This document shows, in pieces, positions 17,874 to 26,409 of a DNA stretch of 64,000 nucleotides. The notes under the pieces were generated by a model, which did not search any database, had not been told where the DNA came from, and saw only the letters and a list, made by a program, of their open reading frames with translations. Position 1 is the first letter of the stretch; every line of letters starts with the position of its first letter. A program made the position numbers and the translations under genes. The stretch spans positions 1-64,000 of the forward strand of contig NZ_ATMR01000139.1 in the NCBI RefSeq assembly GCF_000427335.1, given 5' to 3'. The stretch comes from Winogradskyella psychrotolerans RS-3 (GTDB lineage Bacteria > Bacteroidota > Bacteroidia > Flavobacteriales > Flavobacteriaceae).

Positions 17874-18283
17874 ATGACGAAAATCAGATATACAAAAGAG
17901 AGATTAAGAAGTAATTCAAGAATGGGAATATTCTTTGCAGCAATCGGAATTATTCTCGTTTTGCTGTCTTTTATTACTTCAGAATGGAAAGAAATTTCAC
18001 TCGCATCTATCGGAATTGGACAAATTGGAGCGGGAATTTTTATGTTTATAATTTATTATTTTGAAAACAAAAAACAATATCTGACTCTGAAAAACGGAGA
18101 ATTAATAAAAAACAGTCTATTTCCAAAAAAATAAAACTAGCCGAAATAAATTCTATAAGGGAATTTGCTGGAGACTTAAAACTGATTACACAAAAAACTG
18201 AATTTATAATTGACACTCAAATTATTGAACCGAATTCTCTAATGGAATTGAAAACTGAATTGAAAAATTATAATCTGAAATAA
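17874..18283 (+). CDS. Small two-TM membrane protein, frameshifted at A7 tract 18125-18131
   Basis: The N-terminal part (86 residues) has two transmembrane helices at about 18-35 and 44-62 and then a soluble tail. Restoring one A in the A7 tract at 18125-18131 extends it through PKKIKLAEINSIREFAGD and LMELKTELKNYN to TAA 18283, about 136 residues. The tail resembles the short PH-like domain of small bacterial membrane proteins that report on envelope state, but this is weak. It is the single gene of its cassette. Confidence 0.65.
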
Positions 18284-18289
18284 AAATAC

Positions 18290-18430
18290 GATTTGCCAAC
18301 ACCGTATATAATTTATTGCTGGATTTTTGCTCACTTTCGAAAGTCCTCGCGGACTTTCTTGGTCGGTAATTATTTACTAAATTAGTTGCTTAATACACGC
18401 AACAAACCATACACAAAACCGTTGTACCCA
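18290..18430 (+). repeat. Family A cassette-junction element, best-preserved copy
   Basis: GCCAACACCGTATATAATT opens it. A perfect central hairpin GAAAGTCC-TCGC-GGACTTTC follows, then TTTACTAAATTAG, a GTTGC/GCAAC hairpin and CCATACACAAAACC, ending GTTGTACCCA. The outer AAC/GTT and GTAT/ATAC pairs are both visible. Confidence 0.75.
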
Positions 18431-18471
18431 ATGAGACGAGCGACCTCTATAAATCCAGTTAGAGTTTACAT

Positions 18472-18550
18472 CTCCTGTTCGTTGTGTTCGAGTCTATTCG
18501 TTATAAATTTACTAAATTCGGTGCACCGAACACCTATCATAGAAAAAGAT
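18472..18550 (+). repeat. Second, diverged element immediately downstream
   Basis: TTCGTTATAAATTTACTAAATT then CGGTGCACCG and AACACC recall the right half of family A. Only about 50 bp without a gene separates it from the previous element, so this is either an empty cassette or a remnant. Confidence 0.4.
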
Positions 18551-18574
18551 TCAATTAAGTTTAAAACCAATGCC

Positions 18575-19600
18575 ATGAAAAACCTATTTAAAATAGCTTT
18601 ATTAACACTAGTAGTAAGCGTTGTGAGCTGCGCAAGTAATGAAGATGAAACTACAGACACACAACAAACAATTTTTAAAGCAACCATAGATGGGCAGCTA
18701 TTAGATTATGGAAATACGTCAAATGAAATAACAGCTTTTGTTGAGGTGACGTTATGGGATAATAAGCGATTAGTTATAAGTGGTACTGATTTTAATCTCG
18801 ATACGTCATTAAAGTTAACTATTGGAGAAACCTTTCTTGAAGATCCAATTGCGACAGGACTATATGAAATAGGAACGTTACAAGATCATTTAGAAACAAA
18901 TCTCTATTATTATAATTCTAACGATACCAACGGGAATACAACCGCTTCTTCAGAATATTACTCAGGCGTATATGGCTGTGACGTTTTAGCGAGTAACCAA
19001 GTTGGTGAAATTAATATTACAAATTTAGATACCGAAAATAAAACAGTCTCAGGAACTTTTAGTGGTACCTTATTTCGATGGATAGATGTTACGACTGGAG
19101 AATTAAAGAGTGTAGAATTAGAAAACGGAATGTTTAGTCTTCCATATATCGATAGAACTGAAGACGAGAATCCCGATAAAAATATAATTTCAGCTAGAGT
19201 TGACGGTTTTCGTATGGTCACTGACGATCCAGGATCTCCTGATTCTCGCAGATCACAATCTTCAGGTATCGATAAAATTAGAATTCAGGGGTATGATGGC
19301 AACTTTGGAAGATTAACTATTTCAGTCCCTTCAGATGTACAAACTGGAAATAATTATGCGTATCAACCAGACGGCAGCTTTCAATCTTTGGGAATCAGTT
19401 TTGAGAATAGAATTAACATTCCTGAAAATTTATTGAGTAATAATCCGGATCAATCAAATGATTCTTATATTTCTATTAGTAATCACAACGAAGACACAAA
19501 CGTTATTGAAGGCACATTTTACATTGAAAATTCTGAAATTGAAGACAGAACCATTACTGATGGTTATTTTAAGGTCACTTATATTGATAATATAGATTAA
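18575..19600 (+). CDS. Lipoprotein of unknown function
   Basis: 341 residues from ATG 18575 (MKNLFKIALLTLVVSVVSC), a textbook lipoprotein signal followed by Ala-Ser-Asn-Glu-Asp. The frame is open back to 18386 through the junction elements, but those codons are not protein-like. The mature part has two similar beta-rich halves: TIDGQLLDYGNTSNEI ... SGTFSGTLFRW, then IRIQGYDGNFGRLTISVPS ... EGTFYIENSE. The end of each half reads V(S/E)GTF, typical of small Bacteroidota lipoproteins with calycin-like repeats. Function unknown. Confidence 0.7.
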   Translation: MKNLFKIALLTLVVSVVSCASNEDETTDTQQTIFKATIDGQLLDYGNTSNEITAFVEVTLWDNKRLVISGTDFNLDTSLKLTIGETFLEDPIATGLYEIGTLQDHLETNLYYYNSNDTNGNTTASSEYYSGVYGCDVLASNQVGEINITNLDTENKTVSGTFSGTLFRWIDVTTGELKSVELENGMFSLPYIDRTEDENPDKNIISARVDGFRMVTDDPGSPDSRRSQSSGIDKIRIQGYDGNFGRLTISVPSDVQTGNNYAYQPDGSFQSLGISFENRINIPENLLSNNPDQSNDSYISISNHNEDTNVIEGTFYIENSEIEDRTITDGYFKVTYIDNID

Positions 19601-19656
19601 GTTGTAAATTAAGGAACTCTGAATTTTAAGACACCATTTTACTCAAAACAAAAAAC

Positions 19657-20445
19657 ATGCATAAAAGAATACTTATAGTTTCAATCCTCCTCTTAATTAC
19701 TAGCATTGGATTTGCACAATCTGACAACATCAAAATAAAGTCAGAAAACCTTAAAGAAATCAACTACCTAAAAATGGATGATTTCTATATGACGCATTAT
19801 TTATATATAGATTTATTCTTGAGAGAGAATTTATGTCCAACGGCAAGCCCAGAAGATGTGTCAACAATACTAAAAGCTATAAAAACTTATGTTTCTGTAG
19901 ATACTCCTTTAGAAATTAAGATTGAAAAACCTGGTGACAGAAACTATTTAATCAAAATGGCCATCTTAAAAAAAGATGATGGTACTGAACTTTTAATTGC
20001 ATTTACCAATTGGAGTACAAAAGAACGAAAATTTGAAAAAGAGATCAAAATGGAAAATGACTCCTACACCAGATGGTATTTTCTCAATGATAACAAAATG
20101 ACCTATCGAAAAGATATGTCTAGCGAGAGTGATTACACGGCTTTGAGCACGTCCGATCTAGCAAATGCCTATCTCTTTGACGAACGCACCGAAAACGACA
20201 AACAAATTCAAAGCACAATTAACCAAGCGCTAAAAGAAACCGATCTCATAGATAATATTACCACGCAATTAATACAATTAAAATATCATATCTTTAAAAG
20301 AGATACCAACAGTATTAAAAAGCAAGTAGACTATTTAGACACCTTAATTGAAACCAATAAAGCAGATATTAATCTCAAAGGCATAGAAATGGCTTTTAGG
20401 GCTACTAAATTTCAAATAGAATTAATGAACGCAAACATAAATTAG
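19657..20445 (+). CDS. Secreted unknown protein
   Basis: 262 residues with a signal peptide (MHKRILIVSILLLITSIGFAQ). The mature part begins with beta strands (PLEIKIEKPGDRNYLIKMAI), and its last 90 residues are helical (LIDNITTQLIQLKYHIFKRD ... LDTLIETN). No domain was recognised. A family B element overlaps its 3' end, making it cassette cargo; no left boundary was found between it and the preceding lipoprotein. Confidence 0.6.
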   Translation: MHKRILIVSILLLITSIGFAQSDNIKIKSENLKEINYLKMDDFYMTHYLYIDLFLRENLCPTASPEDVSTILKAIKTYVSVDTPLEIKIEKPGDRNYLIKMAILKKDDGTELLIAFTNWSTKERKFEKEIKMENDSYTRWYFLNDNKMTYRKDMSSESDYTALSTSDLANAYLFDERTENDKQIQSTINQALKETDLIDNITTQLIQLKYHIFKRDTNSIKKQVDYLDTLIETNKADINLKGIEMAFRATKFQIELMNANIN

Positions 20446-20520
20446 GCATAGTTCAGCTTATATCCTGTTTAATTTGCGGGAAATGGGTTATAAAATACTT
20501 TGTATAACGAGTTGTGCAAC
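20440..20520 (+). repeat. Family B cassette-junction element (B3)
   Basis: TTAGGCATAGTTCAGCTTATATCC opens it; GGGTTATAAAATAC and TTTGTATAACGA form a stem. It ends GTTGTGCAAC (20511-20520), the exact reverse complement of GTTGCACAAC (21206-21215), which closes the next unit. Confidence 0.7.
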
Positions 20521-20553
20521 ATATGCCAAAGATTGATAATTTGAAATAATAAA

Positions 20554-20922
20554 TTGAAAAAGTATATAAAATATCTAATTTCCTTCCTTCTGATTTTCGG
20601 TCTGACGGTTAACGAATGTTCTCTATATTCTCAAACTAATTCTTCGAACTATCATCAAGTCTCAAACATCAATACCCGAAAAGAATTTAGCCATAAATAT
20701 TCGGAATTATACGTTTACGGTAGACAGCTTCAATCAGAAAAAATATTTGTTGCGCTGATTACATATCTCAACTTACGAGATTTTTATAGTGCTAAATTTA
20801 CAAGAATCTTTAATTTACAAATTGAACGGTATCAAACAATAAGTTCAATAATAGCTCGACACGTTTTCTTAAATAAAAAATTCGTGTCCAGCAATCAATA
20901 TACAAGTTTATACATAGCCTAG
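20554..20922 (+). CDS. Small exported unknown protein
   Basis: 122 residues from a TTG start, with a signal-like N-terminus (KKYIKYLISFLLIFGLTVN). The remainder is polar and aromatic, with no recognised domain. It shares its cassette (20511-21215) with a 60-residue membrane protein. The TTG start lowers confidence, but the hydrophobic segment supports a real product. Confidence 0.5.
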   Translation: MKKYIKYLISFLLIFGLTVNECSLYSQTNSSNYHQVSNINTRKEFSHKYSELYVYGRQLQSEKIFVALITYLNLRDFYSAKFTRIFNLQIERYQTISSIIARHVFLNKKFVSSNQYTSLYIA

Positions 20923-21002
20923 AACAGACTTTACTTTCTATGCGAATATGCTTTACTGCATAAAATGATAAAACAAATGTCTAATCATTTATCATTACTA
21001 AA

Positions 21003-21185
21003 ATGTATAAACAAAAGAATAAAACACATTTGGAGAAATCCAAACAAATCCTTAATTGGATAAAAAGAAAAATTATATTAATAATTACTGCCGTTATGCT
21101 TGGAATGTCAAATGCAATGTATGATGAAGATAAAATGATTAATGGAAATCAAAATCATACTGAACAAGAACATAAAAAGGATTGA
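21003..21185 (+). CDS. Tiny membrane protein
   Basis: 60 residues: a basic N-terminus, one hydrophobic helix at about 24-40 (IILIITAVMLGMSNAM) and a polar acidic tail. It is the second frame in this cassette, 80 bp after the previous stop. The size and one-helix layout resemble small toxins or membrane regulators, but nothing identifies it. Confidence 0.4.
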   Translation: MYKQKNKTHLEKSKQILNWIKRKIILIITAVMLGMSNAMYDEDKMINGNQNHTEQEHKKD

Positions 21186-21205
21186 CAGAATAAAAAACAA
21201 AATAC

Positions 21206-21345
21206 GTTGCACAACACAGTATATAAAAAATTGCTATTTTTAGCTTAACCAATGTGAGTTGCTTTGTTTGCTTGCGTCCGATTTTCCTTCGGAAAATCCA
21301 CGCACTCAAACACGCAACTAACCATACACAAAACCGTAGCCAATT
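21206..21345 (+). repeat. Family A cassette-junction element
   Basis: GTTGCACAACACAGTATATAA opens it. The hairpin GTTGC...GATTTTCC-TTC-GGAAAATC...GCAAC is nearly the same as in A1 (3777-3835). Ends CCATACACAAAACC then GTAGCC. Confidence 0.7.
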
Positions 21346-21359
21346 AAACCAAACCAAGA

Positions 21360-22214
21360 ATGACGAAGAACTTATTGATAATTTTACTATTTACTTTGTT
21401 GACTTCTTGCCAATTGAATTCACAGACGAATATGATACCAAAAGAAGAAATCATCGAATTTTTTGAGCAAATGAAATCAAATGGTACTGATACAAACACC
21501 AAAATGCTTTACGGTTACTTTTTTACAAATAATGAACCAAAGAAATTAGAAAAAGTATCACAGGAATTAAAAAAACAAGGATTTGAATATGTTGACATCT
21601 ATCCAGATGAAACAAACCAATATTGGTTGCATATGGAAAGAATTGAAATCCATAATTCCGAAAGTCTTTACAGTCTAAACAAAAAACTTTATGCAATTGC
21701 CGACAAATTTTCAATTAAATCTTATGATGGTTTTGATGTTGGCAATGCAGATAAAACCAAAGGAATAGAAAGAGACACTTATGTTGTTCCTGAAAAATTC
21801 AAAACTAATGATTTTGAAAAAGATGGTGTCCAATTTCTCATAATTGCGAATTTAGCTTTTGACCAATTTCCACATAAATTGGAATATTCGATTTTTATAG
21901 AAATAACATCTGAGTACGATATTGTCAATACTTCGAAAATGCCAAATGAAACAGATTATGCGGAACTAGACGAATTGGAGCTCTTTATAGAAAACAATCT
22001 AAATCATAACGGAATTAAATCTTATTATATCGGCAGAACGACATGTAGCGGAGAAAGAAAAATATACTTTGTAACTAATGACAAGGATGGAGCAAATGGA
22101 CTTATGAATTTTGTAAAAGAAAATGGAAATAAAAGAAAGTTTGAATATAAGTTAACAGAAGACCCAAAATGGAGTTTATACGAGGAAATTAAAGTTAAAC
22201 TGAACAAAAAATAA
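21360..22214 (+). CDS. Lipoprotein with RraB-like and DUF695-like domains
   Basis: 284 residues. The lipoprotein signal ends LLIILLFTLLTSC. Residues about 25-135 match the RNase E inhibitor RraB fold (LEKVSQELKKQGFEYVDI ... YDGFDVGNADKTKG), and about 150-284 look like the DUF695 companion domain (QFLIIANLAFDQFPHKLEY ... SGERKIYFVTNDKDGANGL). A true RNase E inhibitor must be cytoplasmic, so an exported version implies another function for the fold. It is the single gene of the last clear cassette. Confidence 0.7.
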   Translation: MTKNLLIILLFTLLTSCQLNSQTNMIPKEEIIEFFEQMKSNGTDTNTKMLYGYFFTNNEPKKLEKVSQELKKQGFEYVDIYPDETNQYWLHMERIEIHNSESLYSLNKKLYAIADKFSIKSYDGFDVGNADKTKGIERDTYVVPEKFKTNDFEKDGVQFLIIANLAFDQFPHKLEYSIFIEITSEYDIVNTSKMPNETDYAELDELELFIENNLNHNGIKSYYIGRTTCSGERKIYFVTNDKDGANGLMNFVKENGNKRKFEYKLTEDPKWSLYEEIKVKLNKK

Positions 22215-22215
22215 C

Positions 22216-22370
22216 GGGCCACAACACCATGTATAATTAATGGCTTTGGCAAGTGCTCATCTGGAAGATTCCTTCAGAATTTTCTCTGGTTCGTATTTGT
22301 TTACTAAATTAAGTGCTTAACCACGCAAGCAAACAGAAGATGTAAATCATACATAAAACCGTTGGCCACA
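22216..22370 (+). repeat. Family A cassette-junction element, last clear copy
   Basis: GGGCCACAACACCATGTATAA opens it, with the motif TTTACTAAATTAAGTGCTTA, ending CATACATAAAACC then GTTGGCCACA. ATGTAT pairs with ATACAT. From 22371 to 22593 there is no gene that I can support, only a 29-codon frame at 22436. Confidence 0.65.
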
Positions 22371-22593
22371 ATACCCAAATAAACACCCCCATTCAGTAAC
22401 TTAGCGTAACAAATCTAAAGGTAAAGATTTATAAAATGAAAGTAAAAAGACATAGAAATTTACAAAAAGTATACGAAAAGGTAACACAGAAGATACATGC
22501 TTTATCCTACTTTTATGTGAGTTAATACCGAAGAAAACAAAGAAGTACAGGTCTTTAGGTATTTGGTAAACAACGGCTCTAAAACCAATATAA

Positions 22594-23175
22594 ATGAAAA
22601 ACAGGCTTCTATTTCTTGCAGTAATAACAATGACGTTTTCATGTAAAGAAAACAAAACGACATCTCAATTAGCACCTATAAATGAGAATACAGTAACCGC
22701 TGTATCAAAATTTCCAGAAAGTGTACCGACTTGCGAACCCAATAAGAAACTGTTTGATGCAGTTCCACACCTCGATACATACGCAGTATATAATTTCAAG
22801 CATGTGGGTTGTAGTAAACGCGGACTTGTGGCTCAATACGATCACCCTACAGAAGAATTTTACGAATTTACGTTCACCATCAATGAAGAGGTAAATGAAA
22901 ACAAAACCATGTACAATTACATACGAATAGGTTACAATAATGCCGAAAAATTAGACATCGAAGGCACTTACGTTAGCGATCTACACATATTTGACAATGC
23001 GTTTATGACCACCACAACTGAGGCTGAATACGAGGAAGCCAAGTACCATGCTACCTATAAGGATAAATACATTATCATACTGATTATTCGTGGTAAAAAC
23101 CTATCTAGCAAAGCGGCCATCGATAGTTATGTGAAAGCATATCTTGAAGCGATTAATAAAGATTATCTCATTTAA
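22594..23175 (+). CDS. Lipoprotein of unknown function
   Basis: 193 residues with a lipoprotein signal (MKNRLLFLAVITMTFSC), then a polar linker and a compact domain with two Cys (SVPTCEPNKKLFD, KHVGCSKRG) and a C-terminal helical stretch. Not recognised. It follows the last clear junction element, but no element closes it downstream, so it may be chromosomal or the decayed end of the array. Confidence 0.6.
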   Translation: MKNRLLFLAVITMTFSCKENKTTSQLAPINENTVTAVSKFPESVPTCEPNKKLFDAVPHLDTYAVYNFKHVGCSKRGLVAQYDHPTEEFYEFTFTINEEVNENKTMYNYIRIGYNNAEKLDIEGTYVSDLHIFDNAFMTTTTEAEYEEAKYHATYKDKYIIILIIRGKNLSSKAAIDSYVKAYLEAINKDYLI

Positions 23176-23503
23176 TCCTAAAGGAATAAGCGAATCAACT
23201 TAATGTAAAAAACAGTCGTGGAAATAGAATCTACAGTCTTGCTTGTCTCCTTTATTTTGAGTTCATAAAAAAACTATTACGAATAAGAAAGCTTAGCTGA
23301 TGACATCATAAATCCAAATATTAAATACAAATCCTGTCGAAAAAATAATGTAAATTTACTTGAACTAACAATTAAAAAACAGACGAGTTCAAACTATTTT
23401 TTTACCTTCTAAACACTTAAAAAAAATCTTTAGAATATGGAAATAGTAGCAAAAAAAAGAGGCAACCTATTTCAGTATAATACATCACTCAAAACGACAT
23501 GTA
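23176..23503. other. Intergenic, no feature seen
   Basis: 328 bp, very AT-rich, without a coding frame, a clear terminator or a junction element. Confidence 0.6.
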
Positions 23504-25651
23504 ATGATAGTACTAAACATCTTTGAGACATCCTTACCACTGACAAATCCAGTATTGAAATTCTTATTAATATTGGTTATAATCCTGTTCGCCCCAATAA
23601 TTCTGAACAAAATAAAAATCCCCCATCTTCTCGGACTTATTATAGCAGGAGCGGTCATTGGACCGAACGGGATAAATCTAATGGAAAGAGACAGTAGTAT
23701 TATCCTTTCCGGAACGGCAGGGCTGTTATATATAATGTTCCTTGCAGGTTTAGAAATAGATCTAGCAGACTTTAAGAAAAACAGCAAAAAAAGCTTAGTG
23801 TTCGGCTTATTCACGTTCCTAATCCCAATGATTTTAGGGACATTAACAGGGCTGTATGTGTTAGCGTTTTCATTACCCACATCTGTTTTATTGGCAAGTA
23901 TGTTTGCGTCACATACGCTCATTGCATATCCATTGATTAGTAAAATGGGAGTAGCAAAAAATAGAGCGGTAAATATCACAGTTGGTGGCACAATGATTAC
24001 GGATACCTTGGCGCTCTTGGTGCTTGCCGTAATTGTCGGAATGACCACAGGAGAAGTTAATACAGAATTTTGGGTAAGGCTATCGGTTTCTATTCTCATT
24101 TTTGGTGTAATCGTAATGCTACTTTTCCCCATAATCGGTCGTTGGTTTTTCAAACGGTTTGAAGATAATGTTTCTCAATATATTTTTGTTTTGGTAATGG
24201 TATTCCTCGGTGCAGTACTTGCCGAAATGGCAGGAATTGAAGCCATTATTGGAGCGTTTTTAGCTGGCTTAGCTCTTAATCGACTAATTCCACACACCTC
24301 ACCTTTAATGAACCGAATAGAATTTGTTGGGAATGCCATCTTTATTCCCTTTTTTCTTATTGGAGTAGGAATGCTTATAGATTACCGTGCATTTTTTGAA
24401 GATTTTGAAACACTTAAAGTGGCATCTGTAATGATTATTGTGGCAACAACTTCAAAATTTCTTGCTGCTTGGCTTACACAAAAAACCTATAAATTTTCAG
24501 TTGATGAACGAAGACTCATATTTGGCTTAAGTAACGCTCAAGCTGCCGCAACATTGGCCGCGGTTTTGGTGGGTTATAATATCATAGTGGGTGAAACAGC
24601 AACAGGAGAGCCTATAAGATTACTAAGCGAAAGCATCTTGAACGGAACTATTTTGATGATACTTTTTACCTGCACCATTGCCTCTTTTGTGGCGCAAAAA
24701 GGCGCTAATAATATTGCCCTTTTAGAAAATGCTGACGCAGAAATAGACGATGAGGAAAACAGAGAAAAAATCTTAATTCCAATTAGTAATATAAACACAA
24801 CAGATGAACTTATCAATTTGGGAGTCACCATTAAATCAAAAAAGAATAAAGATGGATTGTATGCTCTAAGTATTGTGGACAATAATACAATAGACGGTTC
24901 AGCAGACAAGAAAGCAAAAAAAATATTAAGTAAAGCAGCCGTAACCGCTTCTGCAACAGATAATTTAATTCACGAACTACTGCGCTATGATCTAAGTATA
25001 GTCAATGGCATTACAAGTGTAGCTAAAGAACATAAAATCACAGATTTAATACTAGGATTGCATATCAGTAAAGGGATTTCCAACTCTTTTTTAGGAAATT
25101 TGACTGAAGGCATTTTAACAAAATGTAACACCACTACATTAATTTACAAACCTGCACAACCTTTTGCAACTATCAAACGACACATTATTATCGTTCCCGA
25201 AAATGCAGAAAAAGAAATTGGATTTCCTTTTTGGCTTATAAAAGTATGGAATATTGCAAGAAACTCTGGTGCTACACTTATTTTTTATGCGACAAAAGAA
25301 ACACTAAAGGTTATAACGGAAATTCAATCTAAACACCCAATAGACTGTTTATTTGAAGAATTTAGTGATTGGGATGACTTCTTAATATTAGCAAGAAAAT
25401 TTCAAAAAGACGACAATCTAATCATTGTTTTAAGCAGAAAAGATAAACCATCGTTCCACAACAATATGATAAAAATACCTTCCTATCTAAACAAGTATTT
25501 TAAAGACACCAGTTATATCTTAATTTACCCAATGCAAGCTGGGGTTACAGACACCTCAAAAATTGACTTGAAAAACCCAACATTTATAGAACCGCTTGAA
25601 AAACTTGATGAAATTGGAAAAACGATTGCAAAACTATTTAGACGAAAATAA
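23504..25651 (+). CDS. Cation:proton antiporter (CPA2/Kef type) with C-terminal USP-like domains
   Basis: 715 residues. About 12 transmembrane helices occupy residues 15-400, with the CPA2 signatures LGLIIAGAVIGPNGINL near the N-terminus, MFLAGLEIDL, and GIEAIIGAFLAGLALNRLIP. The cytoplasmic part (about 420-715) holds two universal-stress-protein-like regions, one starting REKILIPISNINTTDELI and the second HIIIVPENAEKEIGFPF. It is expected to exchange K+ or Na+ for H+ at the inner membrane. It stands alone, with no ancillary KefF/G gene. Confidence 0.9.
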   Translation: MIVLNIFETSLPLTNPVLKFLLILVIILFAPIILNKIKIPHLLGLIIAGAVIGPNGINLMERDSSIILSGTAGLLYIMFLAGLEIDLADFKKNSKKSLVFGLFTFLIPMILGTLTGLYVLAFSLPTSVLLASMFASHTLIAYPLISKMGVAKNRAVNITVGGTMITDTLALLVLAVIVGMTTGEVNTEFWVRLSVSILIFGVIVMLLFPIIGRWFFKRFEDNVSQYIFVLVMVFLGAVLAEMAGIEAIIGAFLAGLALNRLIPHTSPLMNRIEFVGNAIFIPFFLIGVGMLIDYRAFFEDFETLKVASVMIIVATTSKFLAAWLTQKTYKFSVDERRLIFGLSNAQAAATLAAVLVGYNIIVGETATGEPIRLLSESILNGTILMILFTCTIASFVAQKGANNIALLENADAEIDDEENREKILIPISNINTTDELINLGVTIKSKKNKDGLYALSIVDNNTIDGSADKKAKKILSKAAVTASATDNLIHELLRYDLSIVNGITSVAKEHKITDLILGLHISKGISNSFLGNLTEGILTKCNTTTLIYKPAQPFATIKRHIIIVPENAEKEIGFPFWLIKVWNIARNSGATLIFYATKETLKVITEIQSKHPIDCLFEEFSDWDDFLILARKFQKDDNLIIVLSRKDKPSFHNNMIKIPSYLNKYFKDTSYILIYPMQAGVTDTSKIDLKNPTFIEPLEKLDEIGKTIAKLFRRK

Positions 25652-25885
25652 AGACCATACACCCTATAATGTTTAAAAATAATAGCGCTATAATCGCAAA
25701 AATAAAAGTAATTAAATTAAAAAAAAGTGAGTGTGTCATCTAAAAATTAGTGTGTAAAAACCCACTACTATTTTTATACTATACGGTTCTGCGTCAGTAA
25801 AACCAGCCACATGCCGAGATCGCACACTAATAATAAAGGACGTATAAAAATAAAAATTTCGTTATAGATTGTTGCATAAACTACA
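25652..25885. other. Intergenic, no gene seen
   Basis: AT-rich spacer between the antiporter and the broken small gene. GTGTGTCATC and TTAGTGTGTAAAAAC repeats are visible but form no clear hairpin. Confidence 0.5.
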
Positions 25886-26236
25886 ATGCTAACTGTTGCT
25901 CAAAGCACATCACAACCTACTGCACAAAACATTTCTACAGATAGCAATCTTGTCTATCGACGCTTTGCTAAAAATAACACGCATAATTTCATCAAATTAA
26001 ATACGAGAAATGGACAATTGTGGCAAATCTAGTGGAGACTAAAAGACAATCAATTTGAGACTACACTATCCTACATCTCAAGCGTAACTAAAGATAAAGC
26101 GAAGAATGGTAGGTTTTTTCTTTATCCAATAATTAACTCATGTAACTCCATTTTACCAAACCAAATTAACGGTAGAACGTGGCAAGTACAAGGGAATTTT
26201 GTAGCAGAAAAAATAATGGTAATTCGAATATATTAA
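25886..26236 (+). pseudogene. Small unknown gene interrupted by an in-frame TAG
   Basis: From ATG 25886 the frame reads MLTVAQSTSQPTAQN ... NGQLWQI, meets TAG at 26030-26032, then continues in the same frame as WRLKDNQFETTLSYI ... INGRTWQVQGNF and ends at TAA 26236. The parts before and after the stop contain related NGQLWQI and NGRTWQVQ motifs, so they are one protein of about 116 residues with an internal repeat. The break is a substitution, not an indel, unlike the other broken genes here. 26237-26409 is AT-rich and empty. Confidence 0.6.
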
Positions 26237-26409
26237 ACATTATAATTAATAAATAATTATGAAGACTTTATAACAGACTAAAAAATGGATTAGGATTCAC
26301 AAAAAAATTCTGATGGTATCGAAGATTTCCAAATAAAAACATAAAAAACAGCCTTCAACAAATTCGGAAACTCAAAATAAATTAAAACCACTTCGCAACC
26401 TCCAACTCC

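Noticed and set aside
18386..18574. Upstream extension of the lipoprotein frame
   Set aside because: These codons cross two junction elements and would bury the lipobox; ATG 18575 fits.
2386..22370. Elements as MITEs or insertion sequences
   Set aside because: Inverted matches enclose the genes, not the elements, and no target-site duplication or transposase is seen.
22436..22525. 29-codon frame starting MKVKRHRNLQKVY
   Set aside because: Short, with no homologue recognised and no context to support expression.
23485..24153. Long minus-strand frame inside the antiporter gene
   Set aside because: Shadow of the antiporter coding sequence; Ile/Ser/Thr-rich composition and no family features.
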